Source: Armatimonadota bacterium
GTDB taxonomy: Bacteria > Armatimonadota > UBA5829 > DTJY01
Reading direction: 5' to 3'
DNA length: 64,000 nt
Assembly (NCBI GenBank): GCA_023511795.1
Contig: JAIMAU010000005.1
Location: 62,001-126,000 of the forward strand
Shown: piece by piece, positions 53,586-62,355 of the stretch
Numbering within the stretch: the first letter of the stretch is position 1
Layout of the letters: every line of letters begins with the position of its first letter
Notes under the pieces: generated by a model
The model's database searches: none
Told to the model about the DNA's origin: nothing
What the model saw: only the letters and a program-made list of their open reading frames with translations
Position numbers and translations under genes: made by a program

Positions 53586-55619
53586 TTAGCTTCTTATTAA
53601 TATGAACAGTATTGCGAAAGCTATGACTGCCCCTATTAGCTGCCAGATCATGTAGACATGGGGCACTCCGCTGTGTGTCCGGCTGACACGTTCAGTAAAG
53701 CGTGCCCCTACTTTCAGAATCGGACTGTAGAGCCAGCTATCAAGGTCAAGCACTTTTCTGAAACCCTGCAGCGCTGAGATTTTGGGTATGCTGATGCTTG
53801 GATATACTTTTGCAAATGCTGTTTTAAATGGTAAGCAAAAACCATGCGCCCGAAACCTAACTTCTTCAGGCTCGTGTTCCTCTCCACCATACCAATTTAC
53901 TGTCGAGCGAGATTGGGCACTTCCCAAACGTAGAATAACCAATGATGCCAGGGAACAAAATATCAAGGCAATTAGTGCGTAAATGGGGTTCCATAACCCC
54001 GCAACCCCGTTGCCAAAATTCAATGCAATTCCAGAAATGTTCGTACCAAAAAGGGTGGAGAACACCGGTACGTAATTATCCCCAAAGATGTCCTGCGCAG
54101 CTCGGTACAAAACAATCAGCGGTAGTATTGGAGCTATACCCAAGATAACGCAAACCACAGCTAAAGCAACTTGAGGGACTCGCATGGCAACTGGCACCTC
54201 TCCTCGGGCGCGGCGTGTGCATTCTGCAGGCTGGCCCAGGAAAATTGCGCCCAGCAACTTCATAAACGAGGCTAAAGTTGCAATTGAGATGAACATAGCA
54301 ATAAGCCCAAGGGCAAGGAATAATGGCATACGAATTCCACCTTGGAACGCAGACTGGTAAATTAACCATTTACTTGCAAAACCACTGAAAGGAGGAATTC
54401 CAGCTATCGAAAGCGAAGCAACGACGGCGGCCCCCATTGTTATAGGCATAATTGTGCCCAAACCACCCATTCTGTTTAAATCTCGCATGCCTGTAGCATA
54501 TTCTGCTGCACCCACGTTTAAAAACAGAAGCGACTTATAGCATGCATGGTTTACAACGTGGTACAACCCAGCTATTAGCGCAAGAACAGCCAAAATGGAT
54601 TTTGTTTGAATGAAATAGAAGCCTGTGCCTATTCCAAGCAACATATAGCCAATTTGACCAATTATGTGGAAAGAAAGAACTCTCTTTGAATCATCCTCCC
54701 TCAATGCAGTAAGCGTTCCAACAAATATAGAGATTGCCCCAAATATAGCAATCACTCCACCCCAGATCGTTAACAATCCAGAGTTGTTAAAGAATTCTAG
54801 AAAAGCTCTAACTATGCCGTAAATTCCTATTTTGGTCATACTGCCAGCAAACGCCGCCGATGCAGGACTTGGCGCAGCAGGATAAGCCTGAGGCAACCAA
54901 CCGCCTAGCGGGAACATGCCTGCTTTTGTTGCAAACCCAAGCATGAAAAGTGCCATAAGGATATGTACCAAGGCTCGGTTATTTTTAGCCATTATCCCAA
55001 TTGCTCTACTTATGTCTTCGAAAGCAAACGATCCAGACTCTCTGTAGATGACCAACATTGCAACCAAAATACACGCTGCCGCAACATGCGTAACTACAAA
55101 GTATGTCCAGGCAGCTTTGACCTTTTCTTCATTCTCCCGTTCAAACCACACCAGCGCCCAGGAAGCCAGGGTCATTATCTCCCAGAAGATAAAGAAGAAA
55201 AAGAGATCAGAGATTGTCACTACTCCAACTATCGCCAGAGCCAATAATAGCGCAAAAGGATAGTATCTAGCAGGGCTTCGCTCGCTGTAAACTTTTGCCA
55301 TAAATTCCACAGCGTATAGCAAGGTTAGCAAACCAACAAATGGAACCACCAGCAGAAACACCGCGCTAAGACTATCAATGTGGAAGGTCAGCGAAGCACC
55401 AATAAGATTGAGGCTCAAAATAGGCTGGATATCCTTCTGCCCAGATGCAAGGCAACGCAATGCCAAAACCCAAAGTGCCAGCGTCGCCACGCTCATAAAA
55501 AATACTGCCATGTAGCCCGACTTACGCCAATTACCCCGATACGCAATTAAAACAAGGAATCCAATAAAAAGCGAGCCACTGGCTATAAACAAAAGATTTC
55601 TTGACACCAAATCCATCAT
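53586..55619 (-). CDS. hyfB: HyfB-like antiporter-type hydrogenase subunit
   Basis: This 677-residue NuoL-type subunit has about 16 helices; HyfB of E. coli is of similar length (about 672). Seen are FFFFIFWEIMTLASWALVWFE with the TM5 Glu, GFATKAGMFPLGGWLPQAYPAAPSPASA, TLREDDSKRVLSFHIIGQIGYML, and GLYHVVNHACYKSLLFLNVGA with the conserved Lys. The last helix is VIAFAILFILIRS, after an amphipathic stretch that would fit the connecting helix. It pumps ions in the complex. It lies 18 bases downstream of another antiporter-like subunit gene. Confidence 0.9.
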   Translation of the reverse strand: MMDLVSRNLLFIASGSLFIGFLVLIAYRGNWRKSGYMAVFFMSVATLALWVLALRCLASGQKDIQPILSLNLIGASLTFHIDSLSAVFLLVVPFVGLLTLLYAVEFMAKVYSERSPARYYPFALLLALAIVGVVTISDLFFFFIFWEIMTLASWALVWFERENEEKVKAAWTYFVVTHVAAACILVAMLVIYRESGSFAFEDISRAIGIMAKNNRALVHILMALFMLGFATKAGMFPLGGWLPQAYPAAPSPASAAFAGSMTKIGIYGIVRAFLEFFNNSGLLTIWGGVIAIFGAISIFVGTLTALREDDSKRVLSFHIIGQIGYMLLGIGTGFYFIQTKSILAVLALIAGLYHVVNHACYKSLLFLNVGAAEYATGMRDLNRMGGLGTIMPITMGAAVVASLSIAGIPPFSGFASKWLIYQSAFQGGIRMPLFLALGLIAMFISIATLASFMKLLGAIFLGQPAECTRRARGEVPVAMRVPQVALAVVCVILGIAPILPLIVLYRAAQDIFGDNYVPVFSTLFGTNISGIALNFGNGVAGLWNPIYALIALIFCSLASLVILRLGSAQSRSTVNWYGGEEHEPEEVRFRAHGFCLPFKTAFAKVYPSISIPKISALQGFRKVLDLDSWLYSPILKVGARFTERVSRTHSGVPHVYMIWQLIGAVIAFAILFILIRS

Positions 55620-55637
55620 GAACTCTGACCTCCGGTG

Positions 55638-57143
55638 CTATTTCGGCATAATGCCCTGAACCAATGGGATGCCTACAATCGGTGCAGCAATACAAGCAAG
55701 AATTAGCAAAATGAGAATCAAAGACATAGTGTATGGCAAATTAACGTTACTCGCCGAAACCACTTGAACATTTTCAGGCTCATGGTCGGTTTCTGATTTC
55801 AGCCTAACACCTAGCCGCATAGGCTTTCCAAAAAAGATCTTTTGCCCAACCCATAAAAACCAAGCGAATGTTACTAAGCTTTCCGCTAGAACTAAAATCA
55901 ATACAATTGGCCCAAAGACTCCTTGTACTTGCAAAGCACCCGCAAGAACATAAAATTTACTCCAAAAGCATGCAAGCGGTGGAAATCCTGTTAAAGCTAG
56001 TGCGCCCACAAAAAATGCAACCGCAACCAACGGCATCGCTTGAGATAGTCCTGATAGCCTCGCCAAGCTTCGAGTTCCAGTAGCATAGGCTATTGCGCCT
56101 ACCGTTAAAAACAAGGTCGTCTTCGCTACGGAGTGCATTAGGATATGGAGTGCTGCCCCTTGGAATGCAATAATTGCACCTAACGAACCAAGGCCCAGAC
56201 CGAGCAAAATATAACCTAATTGGGCTATTGTCGAATATGCGAGGAGTCGCTTTAGGTCGTCTTGGAAGAAATACATATACAAAGCCGCAAACATTGTTAC
56301 AAGTGCAGCTATCGAAACAAGAAGCCCCATACCTAATGGCAGCCCCCAGCCTGCTGAAAGAAGTCTTGCGATTAGAAAAACTCCCGCCTTAACCATGGCG
56401 GCAGCGTGCAAATATGCGCTTATCGGCGTTGGAGCTGCCATTGCATCAGGTAGCCACGTGTGAAATGGCAATTGTGCGCTTTTTGCCCATGCAGCTATCA
56501 AGAAGAATGCAAACACTCCGGCACGCACACCTATAGGCATTTCTCCTAGGGCAGAGAATTTCATCGACCCTGTTGCGCTGAAAATCCAAACCAACCCTGT
56601 AATAAAAAAGAGGCCGCCGATTGATGTCATTACCAGCGCCTTCATTCCTGCTTTTAAGCTTTCAGTATTGTCATAAAATGATATCAGAGCCCATGAGGTA
56701 AGAGTCGTCATTTCCCAAAAAATTAGTAATTGAAGGAGCGTAGGTGAAACGGCAATCCCCACCATTGAGCCAACGAATACCAGTAGCCAAAAATAATACC
56801 TTGCATACCCACCCCCTAAGGGATGATCTGCATTTTCTGGTGACAAATATCCCGCAGAATAAATTGCTATAATTGCCCCAATTATCGTCGAGGCTAGCAA
56901 CATAATGAATGCCAGCGGGTCAAACTGGTAACCAAAAAGCCCCTTTGCCGACTCTCCAAGCCAGGGCATGCTACCAAATTGATATGTTTCATTCGGCATA
57001 TATACTGCCACTAAAACCGCAGTAATAGCCGTGAGCGCGGTTGCTAATATTGCAGTTGGTTTGGATGCCCGGTCCCTTACAGCAAGACATGCTACCGCGC
57101 CTAAAAACGGAATTGCGACTACCGCAACTGCCAAGGGTTGCAT
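55638..57143 (-). CDS. Antiporter-like (NuoM/HyfD-type) hydrogenase subunit
   Basis: This 501-residue NuoM/N-type membrane subunit has about 14 helices. LQLLIFWEMTTLTSWALISFYD includes the TM5 Glu, AWAKSAQLPFHTWLPDAMAAPTPIS the TM7 Lys, YFFQDDLKRLLAYSTIAQLGYIL follows, and ALHILMHSVAKTTLFLTVGA has the TM12 Lys. Length suggests HyfD (about 479) or MrpD. The gene order differs from E. coli hyf, where hyfD lies between C and E. Together with the subunits at 53586 and 50392 it makes three pump modules. It starts 18 bases after the small-subunit gene. Confidence 0.88.
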   Translation of the reverse strand: MQPLAVAVVAIPFLGAVACLAVRDRASKPTAILATALTAITAVLVAVYMPNETYQFGSMPWLGESAKGLFGYQFDPLAFIMLLASTIIGAIIAIYSAGYLSPENADHPLGGGYARYYFWLLVFVGSMVGIAVSPTLLQLLIFWEMTTLTSWALISFYDNTESLKAGMKALVMTSIGGLFFITGLVWIFSATGSMKFSALGEMPIGVRAGVFAFFLIAAWAKSAQLPFHTWLPDAMAAPTPISAYLHAAAMVKAGVFLIARLLSAGWGLPLGMGLLVSIAALVTMFAALYMYFFQDDLKRLLAYSTIAQLGYILLGLGLGSLGAIIAFQGAALHILMHSVAKTTLFLTVGAIAYATGTRSLARLSGLSQAMPLVAVAFFVGALALTGFPPLACFWSKFYVLAGALQVQGVFGPIVLILVLAESLVTFAWFLWVGQKIFFGKPMRLGVRLKSETDHEPENVQVVSASNVNLPYTMSLILILLILACIAAPIVGIPLVQGIMPK

Positions 57144-57161
57144 CTCCAGTCCTCACTTCCT

Positions 57162-57683
57162 CTACTTGCGGGTTACGACAGGTGTATCCTTCCAAGCTTC
57201 AAGATACTCATCTAGGTTGAATCCTGGCGGAAGATGGCTCTCATGCTGTGCACTCACTTTCTTGGGCACTAGACCCAAAGCCAGCGCCGCGCCATAAACT
57301 ATTGCTTCTGGCCTTGGAGGACATCCTGGGATGTACATGTGCACTGGCACAACCTTGTCTGCCCCACCGAGAACGTTATATGTATCAAACCAAATGTTTC
57401 CTCCAACAGCGCATGAGCCAACGGCTATTATGACCTTTGGATCTGGTGTTGCGTCATAGAGACGACGAAGTGCAGGTGCTACTTGCCTGCTAACCGAACC
57501 TGAAATCACTAAAGCATCTGCGTGACGCGGGCTTCCAACCAACTTCATGCCAAAACGTTCGACGTCGTAGTATGGCGTTAGGACATCAATGACCTCGATA
57601 TCGCAGCCATTGCATGCACCGCAGTTGGTGTGGAACAACCAAAGCGATTTTGGAAACATCTTCTTGCAAAGTCCTGCAATCAT
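57162..57683 (-). CDS. hyfI: [NiFe]-hydrogenase small subunit (HyfI/NuoB-like)
   Basis: This 173-residue protein binds the proximal [4Fe-4S] cluster next to the Ni-Fe site. Its ligands are Cys21 and Cys24 (in NCGACNGCD), Cys91 (in AVGSCAVGG) and Cys121 (in IPGCPPRPEA). This is the NuoB/HycG/HyfI pattern of group 4 hydrogenases and complex I. ISGSVSRQVAPAL and PRPEAIVYGAALALG are typical. It carries an additional Cys27 with no known ligand role. Its ATG overlaps the stop of the ferredoxin gene by four bases (ATGA), so translation is coupled. Confidence 0.95.
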   Translation of the reverse strand: MIAGLCKKMFPKSLWLFHTNCGACNGCDIEVIDVLTPYYDVERFGMKLVGSPRHADALVISGSVSRQVAPALRRLYDATPDPKVIIAVGSCAVGGNIWFDTYNVLGGADKVVPVHMYIPGCPPRPEAIVYGAALALGLVPKKVSAQHESHLPPGFNLDEYLEAWKDTPVVTRK

Positions 57684-58210
57684 ATTTTTTCCTCGCTTTC
57701 ACGCACAAGCGACATCCGCTGGACGAACTCAATCGGTGGTTTGACAGGAAATATGCCATGCTTGTTTTCCTCACCAGGACCTCTTCCTCGCCACCGCTTG
57801 CTTGGAAACTTATCAATTGCGTTCTCGGTCTCAAAGCACCGCCCACACCGTTGACAGGTTGACATCCATATTGTCATATCAGACCTCAAGTCGCTTTTGT
57901 CAGGTGTAGCCGTTTCAAATTCGTCAGTTGGCCAAATTGCTTTTTCAGGACAAACTTCATAACATCTTGCACATTGAATACACCTGTCGAGATAGAATGT
58001 AATCTTTGCAATCTCTCCTACATCCTCGATAACAATGCATCTTGGGGGACAAACATTTGCACATCCGCCGCATCCGATGCATTTTCGCGCATCAAATTCG
58101 ATTTTCCCGCGGAACTTTGGCGGTACTTTTACCGGCTCAAAAGGATATTTAAGCGTGACCCGGCCTGCCCCAAAGCATATCACTGCTTCCTTTAGCTTGG
58201 CTTTGAACAT
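57680..58210 (-). CDS. hyfH: HyfH/NuoI-like two-cluster ferredoxin subunit
   Basis: This 176-residue peripheral subunit has two [4Fe-4S] motifs: Cys44-47-50-54 (CIGCGGCANVCP) and Cys77-80-83-87 (CIQCARCYEVCP). These transfer electrons to the small subunit. A third cysteine set, Cys119-122-125 (CQRCGRC), lies in the C-terminal tail with no fourth partner, a possible extra metal site. The N-terminal AGRVTLKYPFEPVKVPPKFRGKI matches HyfH/EchF. It lies between the large- and small-subunit genes and ends in the ATGA overlap. Confidence 0.92.
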   Translation of the reverse strand: MFKAKLKEAVICFGAGRVTLKYPFEPVKVPPKFRGKIEFDARKCIGCGGCANVCPPRCIVIEDVGEIAKITFYLDRCIQCARCYEVCPEKAIWPTDEFETATPDKSDLRSDMTIWMSTCQRCGRCFETENAIDKFPSKRWRGRGPGEENKHGIFPVKPPIEFVQRMSLVRESEEKI

Positions 58211-58216
58211 TTGCCG

Positions 58217-59899
58217 TTACTCCTTTTCCCAGGTCTTTCGCTTGCACATTTCCTCAAGCTCTTCCCTGGTGTAAATGCGAATTTCTTTTGTATTTACATC
58301 AAGGGTTTCTACGCGCTCGGTGCATGAGAAACAAGGGTCATAGCTTCCAATGCTTATTGGCACATCTGCCAACTCTAAGCCCATGATCATCACACCAACT
58401 GCCTGAAGATTCGGATATGTAGGCGCTCTCACTCGCCACCTATAGGGTCTGTTTTCATCACCTGTAAGAACATAGTGATGAGATTCGCCTCTTGCAGCCT
58501 CAACCGAGCAAAGCCCTATTCGTCCAGACGGAAGCTCATGGTCAACTTTTGCCATCACAGGACCGCCTGGCATATCGTCTAAAATCTTGCGCACCAGGCG
58601 GATTGATTCGAAAAGCTCAAGGACCCTTACCATGGTCCTTGCCCACGAATCGCATCCGTCCTGAACTTGTATCTGCACATCTAAGTATTCATATGCAGCA
58701 TAAGGATGATCAACTCTACAGTCTATAGGAACGTTTGATCCCCTAGCTACTGGGCCTACTACCCCAATGGCGCGAGCATCTTCTTCGGTGAGTATTCCAA
58801 CGCCTTTGAGACGAGCCATCAAGGTTGTATCGATTGAAATTGCGTCAACAACAGCTTTTAATTCTTGCTCAACTTTATCCATAACTCGTCTGATGTCCTC
58901 AGCAGCTGTCTCATCAATGTCAAAGCGCACGCCACCAATCAAATTCGATGAGTAATGCTTGCGGTTACCAGTTACGCGTTCCATCAGCCACATAACAGGC
59001 TCACGGATTCGCCAAGCCTGCATTAATATCGTATCGAAGCCAATAATATGACCAGCAAGCCCAACCCAAAGCAAGTGACTATGTATGCGCTCTAGTTCTA
59101 GAAGAAGCGAGCGAATATATTTCGCCCTTATAGGAGTTTCAATCCCGCATGCATCCTCAACCGCCTGGGCATATGCACATGAATGGACTTGCCCGCAGAT
59201 ACCACATATTTGCTGTGCGACAAATGGAATTTGATTGTAATTGAGCTCACTATCACCTAGCTTCTCTACCGCCCGATGGTTGTAGAAACCACGATAATCA
59301 GACCCAACTACACGCTCGCCATCAAGAAATAGCCTGAAGTAGGCTGGCTCTTCCAATGTTGGGTAGAACGGGCCAAGGGGCACAACGGTTGTTCCTTCGG
59401 GCGCCGGCTTCCTAGGCGGCATATTTTGCTCTTGAGGGAAAATCTCATTATAAGCAAATTCTCGCCTTAAGGGATGAACTCCCTGTGGGAAGTCGTCTGG
59501 TAGAATAAGCCTTCGCGGGTCGGGATGCCCAACAGGCACTATGCCCATCACATCAAATGCTTCGCGTTCTGCCCAGCCTGCCGCAGGAATATCAGGGGTT
59601 ACGGAAGTTATCTTCATATCATCGGGAGGAACAGCCGACTGGAGCACAAGAAATTTCTTTTGTTTATCAAAAGCAAGAATGTAGGATATCCGATAGTCTC
59701 CAGTCTTTTGCCGCATATCAGTCGCAACAGTAATAACAAACCTAGCACCAAGTTGCTTGACAGCATGTTTCACTACTGCTGGCAATACTTCGCGAGGAAT
59801 CGTTGCTACATATTGATTCCGAACATGCTCTTGAAGATCTTGAAGCATGTCAGGAAAATGTGTCCATAGTTCCATTAGAAATTCTTGCTCTTTTACCAT
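58217..59899 (-). CDS. hyfG: Group 4 [NiFe]-hydrogenase large subunit, NuoC-NuoD fusion
   Basis: This 560-residue catalytic subunit is a fusion of a NuoC-like domain (about 1-150: WAEREAFDVMGI, LILPDDFPQGVHPLRREF) and the hydrogenase domain. The Ni-Fe ligands are all present: Cys232 and Cys235 in ICGICGQVHS, and Cys523 and Cys526 in DPCFSCTER. LGDSELNYNQIPFVAQQ and ELERIHSHLLWVGLAGH are family landmarks. Intact ligands mean true hydrogenase activity, unlike complex I NuoD. Only 34 residues follow Cys526, and whether the end is proteolytically processed is not clear from sequence. It lies 12 bases after the protease gene. Confidence 0.96.
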   Translation of the reverse strand: MVKEQEFLMELWTHFPDMLQDLQEHVRNQYVATIPREVLPAVVKHAVKQLGARFVITVATDMRQKTGDYRISYILAFDKQKKFLVLQSAVPPDDMKITSVTPDIPAAGWAEREAFDVMGIVPVGHPDPRRLILPDDFPQGVHPLRREFAYNEIFPQEQNMPPRKPAPEGTTVVPLGPFYPTLEEPAYFRLFLDGERVVGSDYRGFYNHRAVEKLGDSELNYNQIPFVAQQICGICGQVHSCAYAQAVEDACGIETPIRAKYIRSLLLELERIHSHLLWVGLAGHIIGFDTILMQAWRIREPVMWLMERVTGNRKHYSSNLIGGVRFDIDETAAEDIRRVMDKVEQELKAVVDAISIDTTLMARLKGVGILTEEDARAIGVVGPVARGSNVPIDCRVDHPYAAYEYLDVQIQVQDGCDSWARTMVRVLELFESIRLVRKILDDMPGGPVMAKVDHELPSGRIGLCSVEAARGESHHYVLTGDENRPYRWRVRAPTYPNLQAVGVMIMGLELADVPISIGSYDPCFSCTERVETLDVNTKEIRIYTREELEEMCKRKTWEKE

Positions 59900-59911
59900 C
59901 GTTCTCTCCCG

Positions 59912-60382
59912 TCAGCACTTGCATGCCAATATGCACTGCGAAAGCATATTGAAAATATTAATTGCGGAGCGCTTTACATCTTCGCTCATCGGTGCTCCAT
60001 ATCGAACACAAAAAGGTTGGATTGCTAGCAGACGGCATTTACAACCCAGCTCGCTTTCTAAATATTCCATTGTGAGTTTCAACGGCGCCCTATGGGTATC
60101 TAATCCTGAAGCGCTCAGCTCAGTAGAATGCAAAAGCGCAATATCACCAGGGGAACCACTGAAATCAACTGCATCAATAAATAGTACATTATCAGGCGCC
60201 ATCTCACGGATGCGCCACGTATCGAGTTCCGGCGCATTGCCACTTTCTATAACTTGCACGATGCCGCTTTCAGCAAGCATTCTTGCAACTAATATGCCTA
60301 CGCCGTCATCCCCATGACCTAACTGTCCAACGCCTACTACAACAGTTCTGCCAGATAATCCCGACGCCAGCTCTTCGATCAT
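59912..60382 (-). CDS. Hydrogenase maturation protease (HycI/HyaD type)
   Basis: This 156-residue endopeptidase cleaves the C-terminal extension of the hydrogenase large subunit after nickel insertion. VVVGVGQLGHGDDGVGILVARML contains the G-N-x-x-x-x-D-D-G-x-G-type motif with the Ni-sensing Asp, and VLFIDAVDFSGSPGDIALL holds the second Asp. LLAIQPFCVRYGAPMSEDV is typical of HycI, with Gln in place of the usual His. It is translated just before the large subunit. It ends in QCILACKC, a small Cys-rich tail. Confidence 0.9.
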   Translation of the reverse strand: MIEELASGLSGRTVVVGVGQLGHGDDGVGILVARMLAESGIVQVIESGNAPELDTWRIREMAPDNVLFIDAVDFSGSPGDIALLHSTELSASGLDTHRAPLKLTMEYLESELGCKCRLLAIQPFCVRYGAPMSEDVKRSAINIFNMLSQCILACKC

Positions 60383-60388
60383 TTTTGC

Positions 60389-61273
60389 CTACAATTTGAG
60401 CTCAAATAGTTCTTTCATCTGAGCATAAGTAAAAACAGGACCCTCTGTGCAGAGATAAACATGATTTATACAACAGTGGCCGCACTTCCCAACTCCGCAC
60501 TTCATATAGCGCTCTTGACTGGTAACAATTCTGTCTTCCGAGAATCCCATTTTTAGAAGCTCTAAAGTCACAAACTTAATCATTATAGGTGGGCCGCAGG
60601 TCAAGGCAACAGTATTCTCGCCATCAACTTTCATTTTATCAAAAAGGGTTGTAACGACGCCCACATTGCCCTTCCAGTTTTCATCTCCTACATCCACTGT
60701 CTCAAGGACTTGCATGTCATCCCTTTTCGCCCAAGCATCCAGGTCATATTTGTAATTTCTATCTGCGGGAGTACGAGCGCCGTATAGCAATAGGAAATTG
60801 CCGTATTCTTTCCTATTAGCTAGTATTTGCAAAATTGCAGGTCGAAGTGGCGCAAGACCACAGCCACCACTAACAATCAGGACATCCTTTCCTTTCATAT
60901 CCTCAAGTGGCCAACAATTGCCAAATGGCCCACGAATTCCCACTTTCTCGCCTTTTTTAAGAGCATGCATTGCCCTAGTTACCTTTCCGCGCTCGACCAC
61001 TGTAAGTTCGAAAAATGACCTCTCGTTAGGGTCGGAAGCAAATCCAATTGGGGCTTCGCCTGCACCAAAAACGGTTACTTCGACAAATTGGCCTGGCTCC
61101 CACTCAAAAGATTTGGCATATTCTTTATCTTCAAAAGCTAGGCGGAAGGTTTTTGTGTCGGGCGTCTCATCAATGATTTCTTGTACTATGGCAATCATTG
61201 GCACATATAGATTAGCACTTGGTTGATCTGTTACGCCCCACATTCTCCTAGGCTTTGCTGGAGTTAGAACCAT
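60389..61273 (-). CDS. HydG-like FAD/NAD(P)-binding electron-transfer subunit
   Basis: This 294-residue flavoprotein of the ferredoxin-NADP reductase fold resembles the gamma subunit (HydG) of sulfhydrogenases and anaerobic sulfite reductase B. EWEPGQFVEVTVFGAGEAPIGFAS is the FAD-binding strand, VLIVSGGCGLAPLRPAIL the NAD(P)-binding loop, and ALTCGPPIMIK the catalytic Cys-Gly-Pro-Pro motif. The C-terminal MKCGVGKCGHCCINHVYLC binds a [2Fe-2S] cluster. It probably exchanges electrons with NADH or NADPH. GAGGTG stands five bases before the ATG; it follows the HydB-like gene with a two-base gap. Confidence 0.92.
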   Translation of the reverse strand: MVLTPAKPRRMWGVTDQPSANLYVPMIAIVQEIIDETPDTKTFRLAFEDKEYAKSFEWEPGQFVEVTVFGAGEAPIGFASDPNERSFFELTVVERGKVTRAMHALKKGEKVGIRGPFGNCWPLEDMKGKDVLIVSGGCGLAPLRPAILQILANRKEYGNFLLLYGARTPADRNYKYDLDAWAKRDDMQVLETVDVGDENWKGNVGVVTTLFDKMKVDGENTVALTCGPPIMIKFVTLELLKMGFSEDRIVTSQERYMKCGVGKCGHCCINHVYLCTEGPVFTYAQMKELFELKL

Positions 61274-61275
61274 TT

Positions 61276-62355
61276 TTACACCTCGGCAGCCTTTTCTTTG
61301 GGCGGCAAGAATTCATGCATTTCTCGCCTGATGCGCTTCACTACATCCGGTAATCCAAGCTTAGTCAGGCATGCGGTTATGCAACGGCCGCAACCAACAC
61401 AACCATGCCGTCCATCGCGAATTATGTATTGGTATGACGTCTTATGGTAAAACCTTCGAGCCACTCGACTTCCAAATGTTGGCCTGGGATTGTGTCCACT
61501 TGCTTCTCTAGTAAAACCAGCGTACTGGCAGGAATCCCAGGACCGACATCTAGTAAAGGTCCCGTCGGGTTCTTCGCGGTCATCCACTGTAAAGCAAGTA
61601 CACACTGGACAAAGGTTCGTACAAGCACCACATCTAAAACAAGTTGAACCCAAATCCTCCCAGATTTTCGCCGGGACCTCATCAGCGGAGATAAAGTTTA
61701 TTGCTTTTGCCAAATAAGACACTGTTTGGAAGCGGGAGTCGGCTTGAAGTTCAATTTGGCGCCGTGCTTCGATATCAGCAGGCGTCGCCGGCAAAAGCAT
61801 ATATGCCCTTGGTTCGGTTGCCTTTTCTCCTTTGTCGGATCCTACCTCATAAAGAAAACGATCACCAAGGTCAGTCAATTGGACATCAAAACCTGATTCG
61901 AGCCATGGACCGGAATCACAACATATACAGAAGCATTCCTCTTTGGGCGGCGTATTACACACAAGATTGAAGAGGACTGTGTTGTTCAGACGTTCCTTAT
62001 AGTATGGGTCTACTATAGGATAGGAAAAGAAGTTCTCTTGAAACCTAATTGCCGCTACATCGCACGACCTGATTGCTACGATTGCCTGGGGCTGTGGATT
62101 ACATGTAGGCTCAATTTTAATCTGCTCGTCGCAAGTATAGCGGAACATGTCCTCAAAGTGTGGCAGTAAAAAGCGCTTTGGAGGATAAACTACATGGCCA
62201 TAGTCCCAATAAATGTCCTTATGTGATTGGATGACGTCGAAAGTTACATCACCTGCAAATAACTGCTTGGGACCAATAAGCTGCATTTCATTAGCCAAGC
62301 TTGCAAAAAAAGCTGGTACGTCAGATTTTTTTAAAATCGAGTAATCCTTTTTCAT
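61276..62355 (-). CDS. HydB-like [4Fe-4S] electron-transfer subunit
   Basis: This 359-residue iron-sulfur protein resembles sulfhydrogenase beta (HydB) and anaerobic sulfite reductase A. The first half (FAGDVTFDVIQSHKDIYWDY, AIVAIRSCDVAAIRFQENFF, CFCICCDSGPWLESGFDVQL) is the characteristic alpha/beta domain. The second half carries cluster motifs CFRCGACTNLCPVC and CVGCGRCITACLTKLG; the latter lacks the Pro usually following the last Cys. It passes electrons between the HydG-like flavoprotein and the hydrogenase or the molybdopterin subunit. It overlaps the upstream gene by four bases (ATGA). Confidence 0.9.
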   Translation of the reverse strand: MKKDYSILKKSDVPAFFASLANEMQLIGPKQLFAGDVTFDVIQSHKDIYWDYGHVVYPPKRFLLPHFEDMFRYTCDEQIKIEPTCNPQPQAIVAIRSCDVAAIRFQENFFSYPIVDPYYKERLNNTVLFNLVCNTPPKEECFCICCDSGPWLESGFDVQLTDLGDRFLYEVGSDKGEKATEPRAYMLLPATPADIEARRQIELQADSRFQTVSYLAKAINFISADEVPAKIWEDLGSTCFRCGACTNLCPVCTCFTVDDREEPDGTFTRCRSWDSCQYAGFTREASGHNPRPTFGSRVARRFYHKTSYQYIIRDGRHGCVGCGRCITACLTKLGLPDVVKRIRREMHEFLPPKEKAAEV

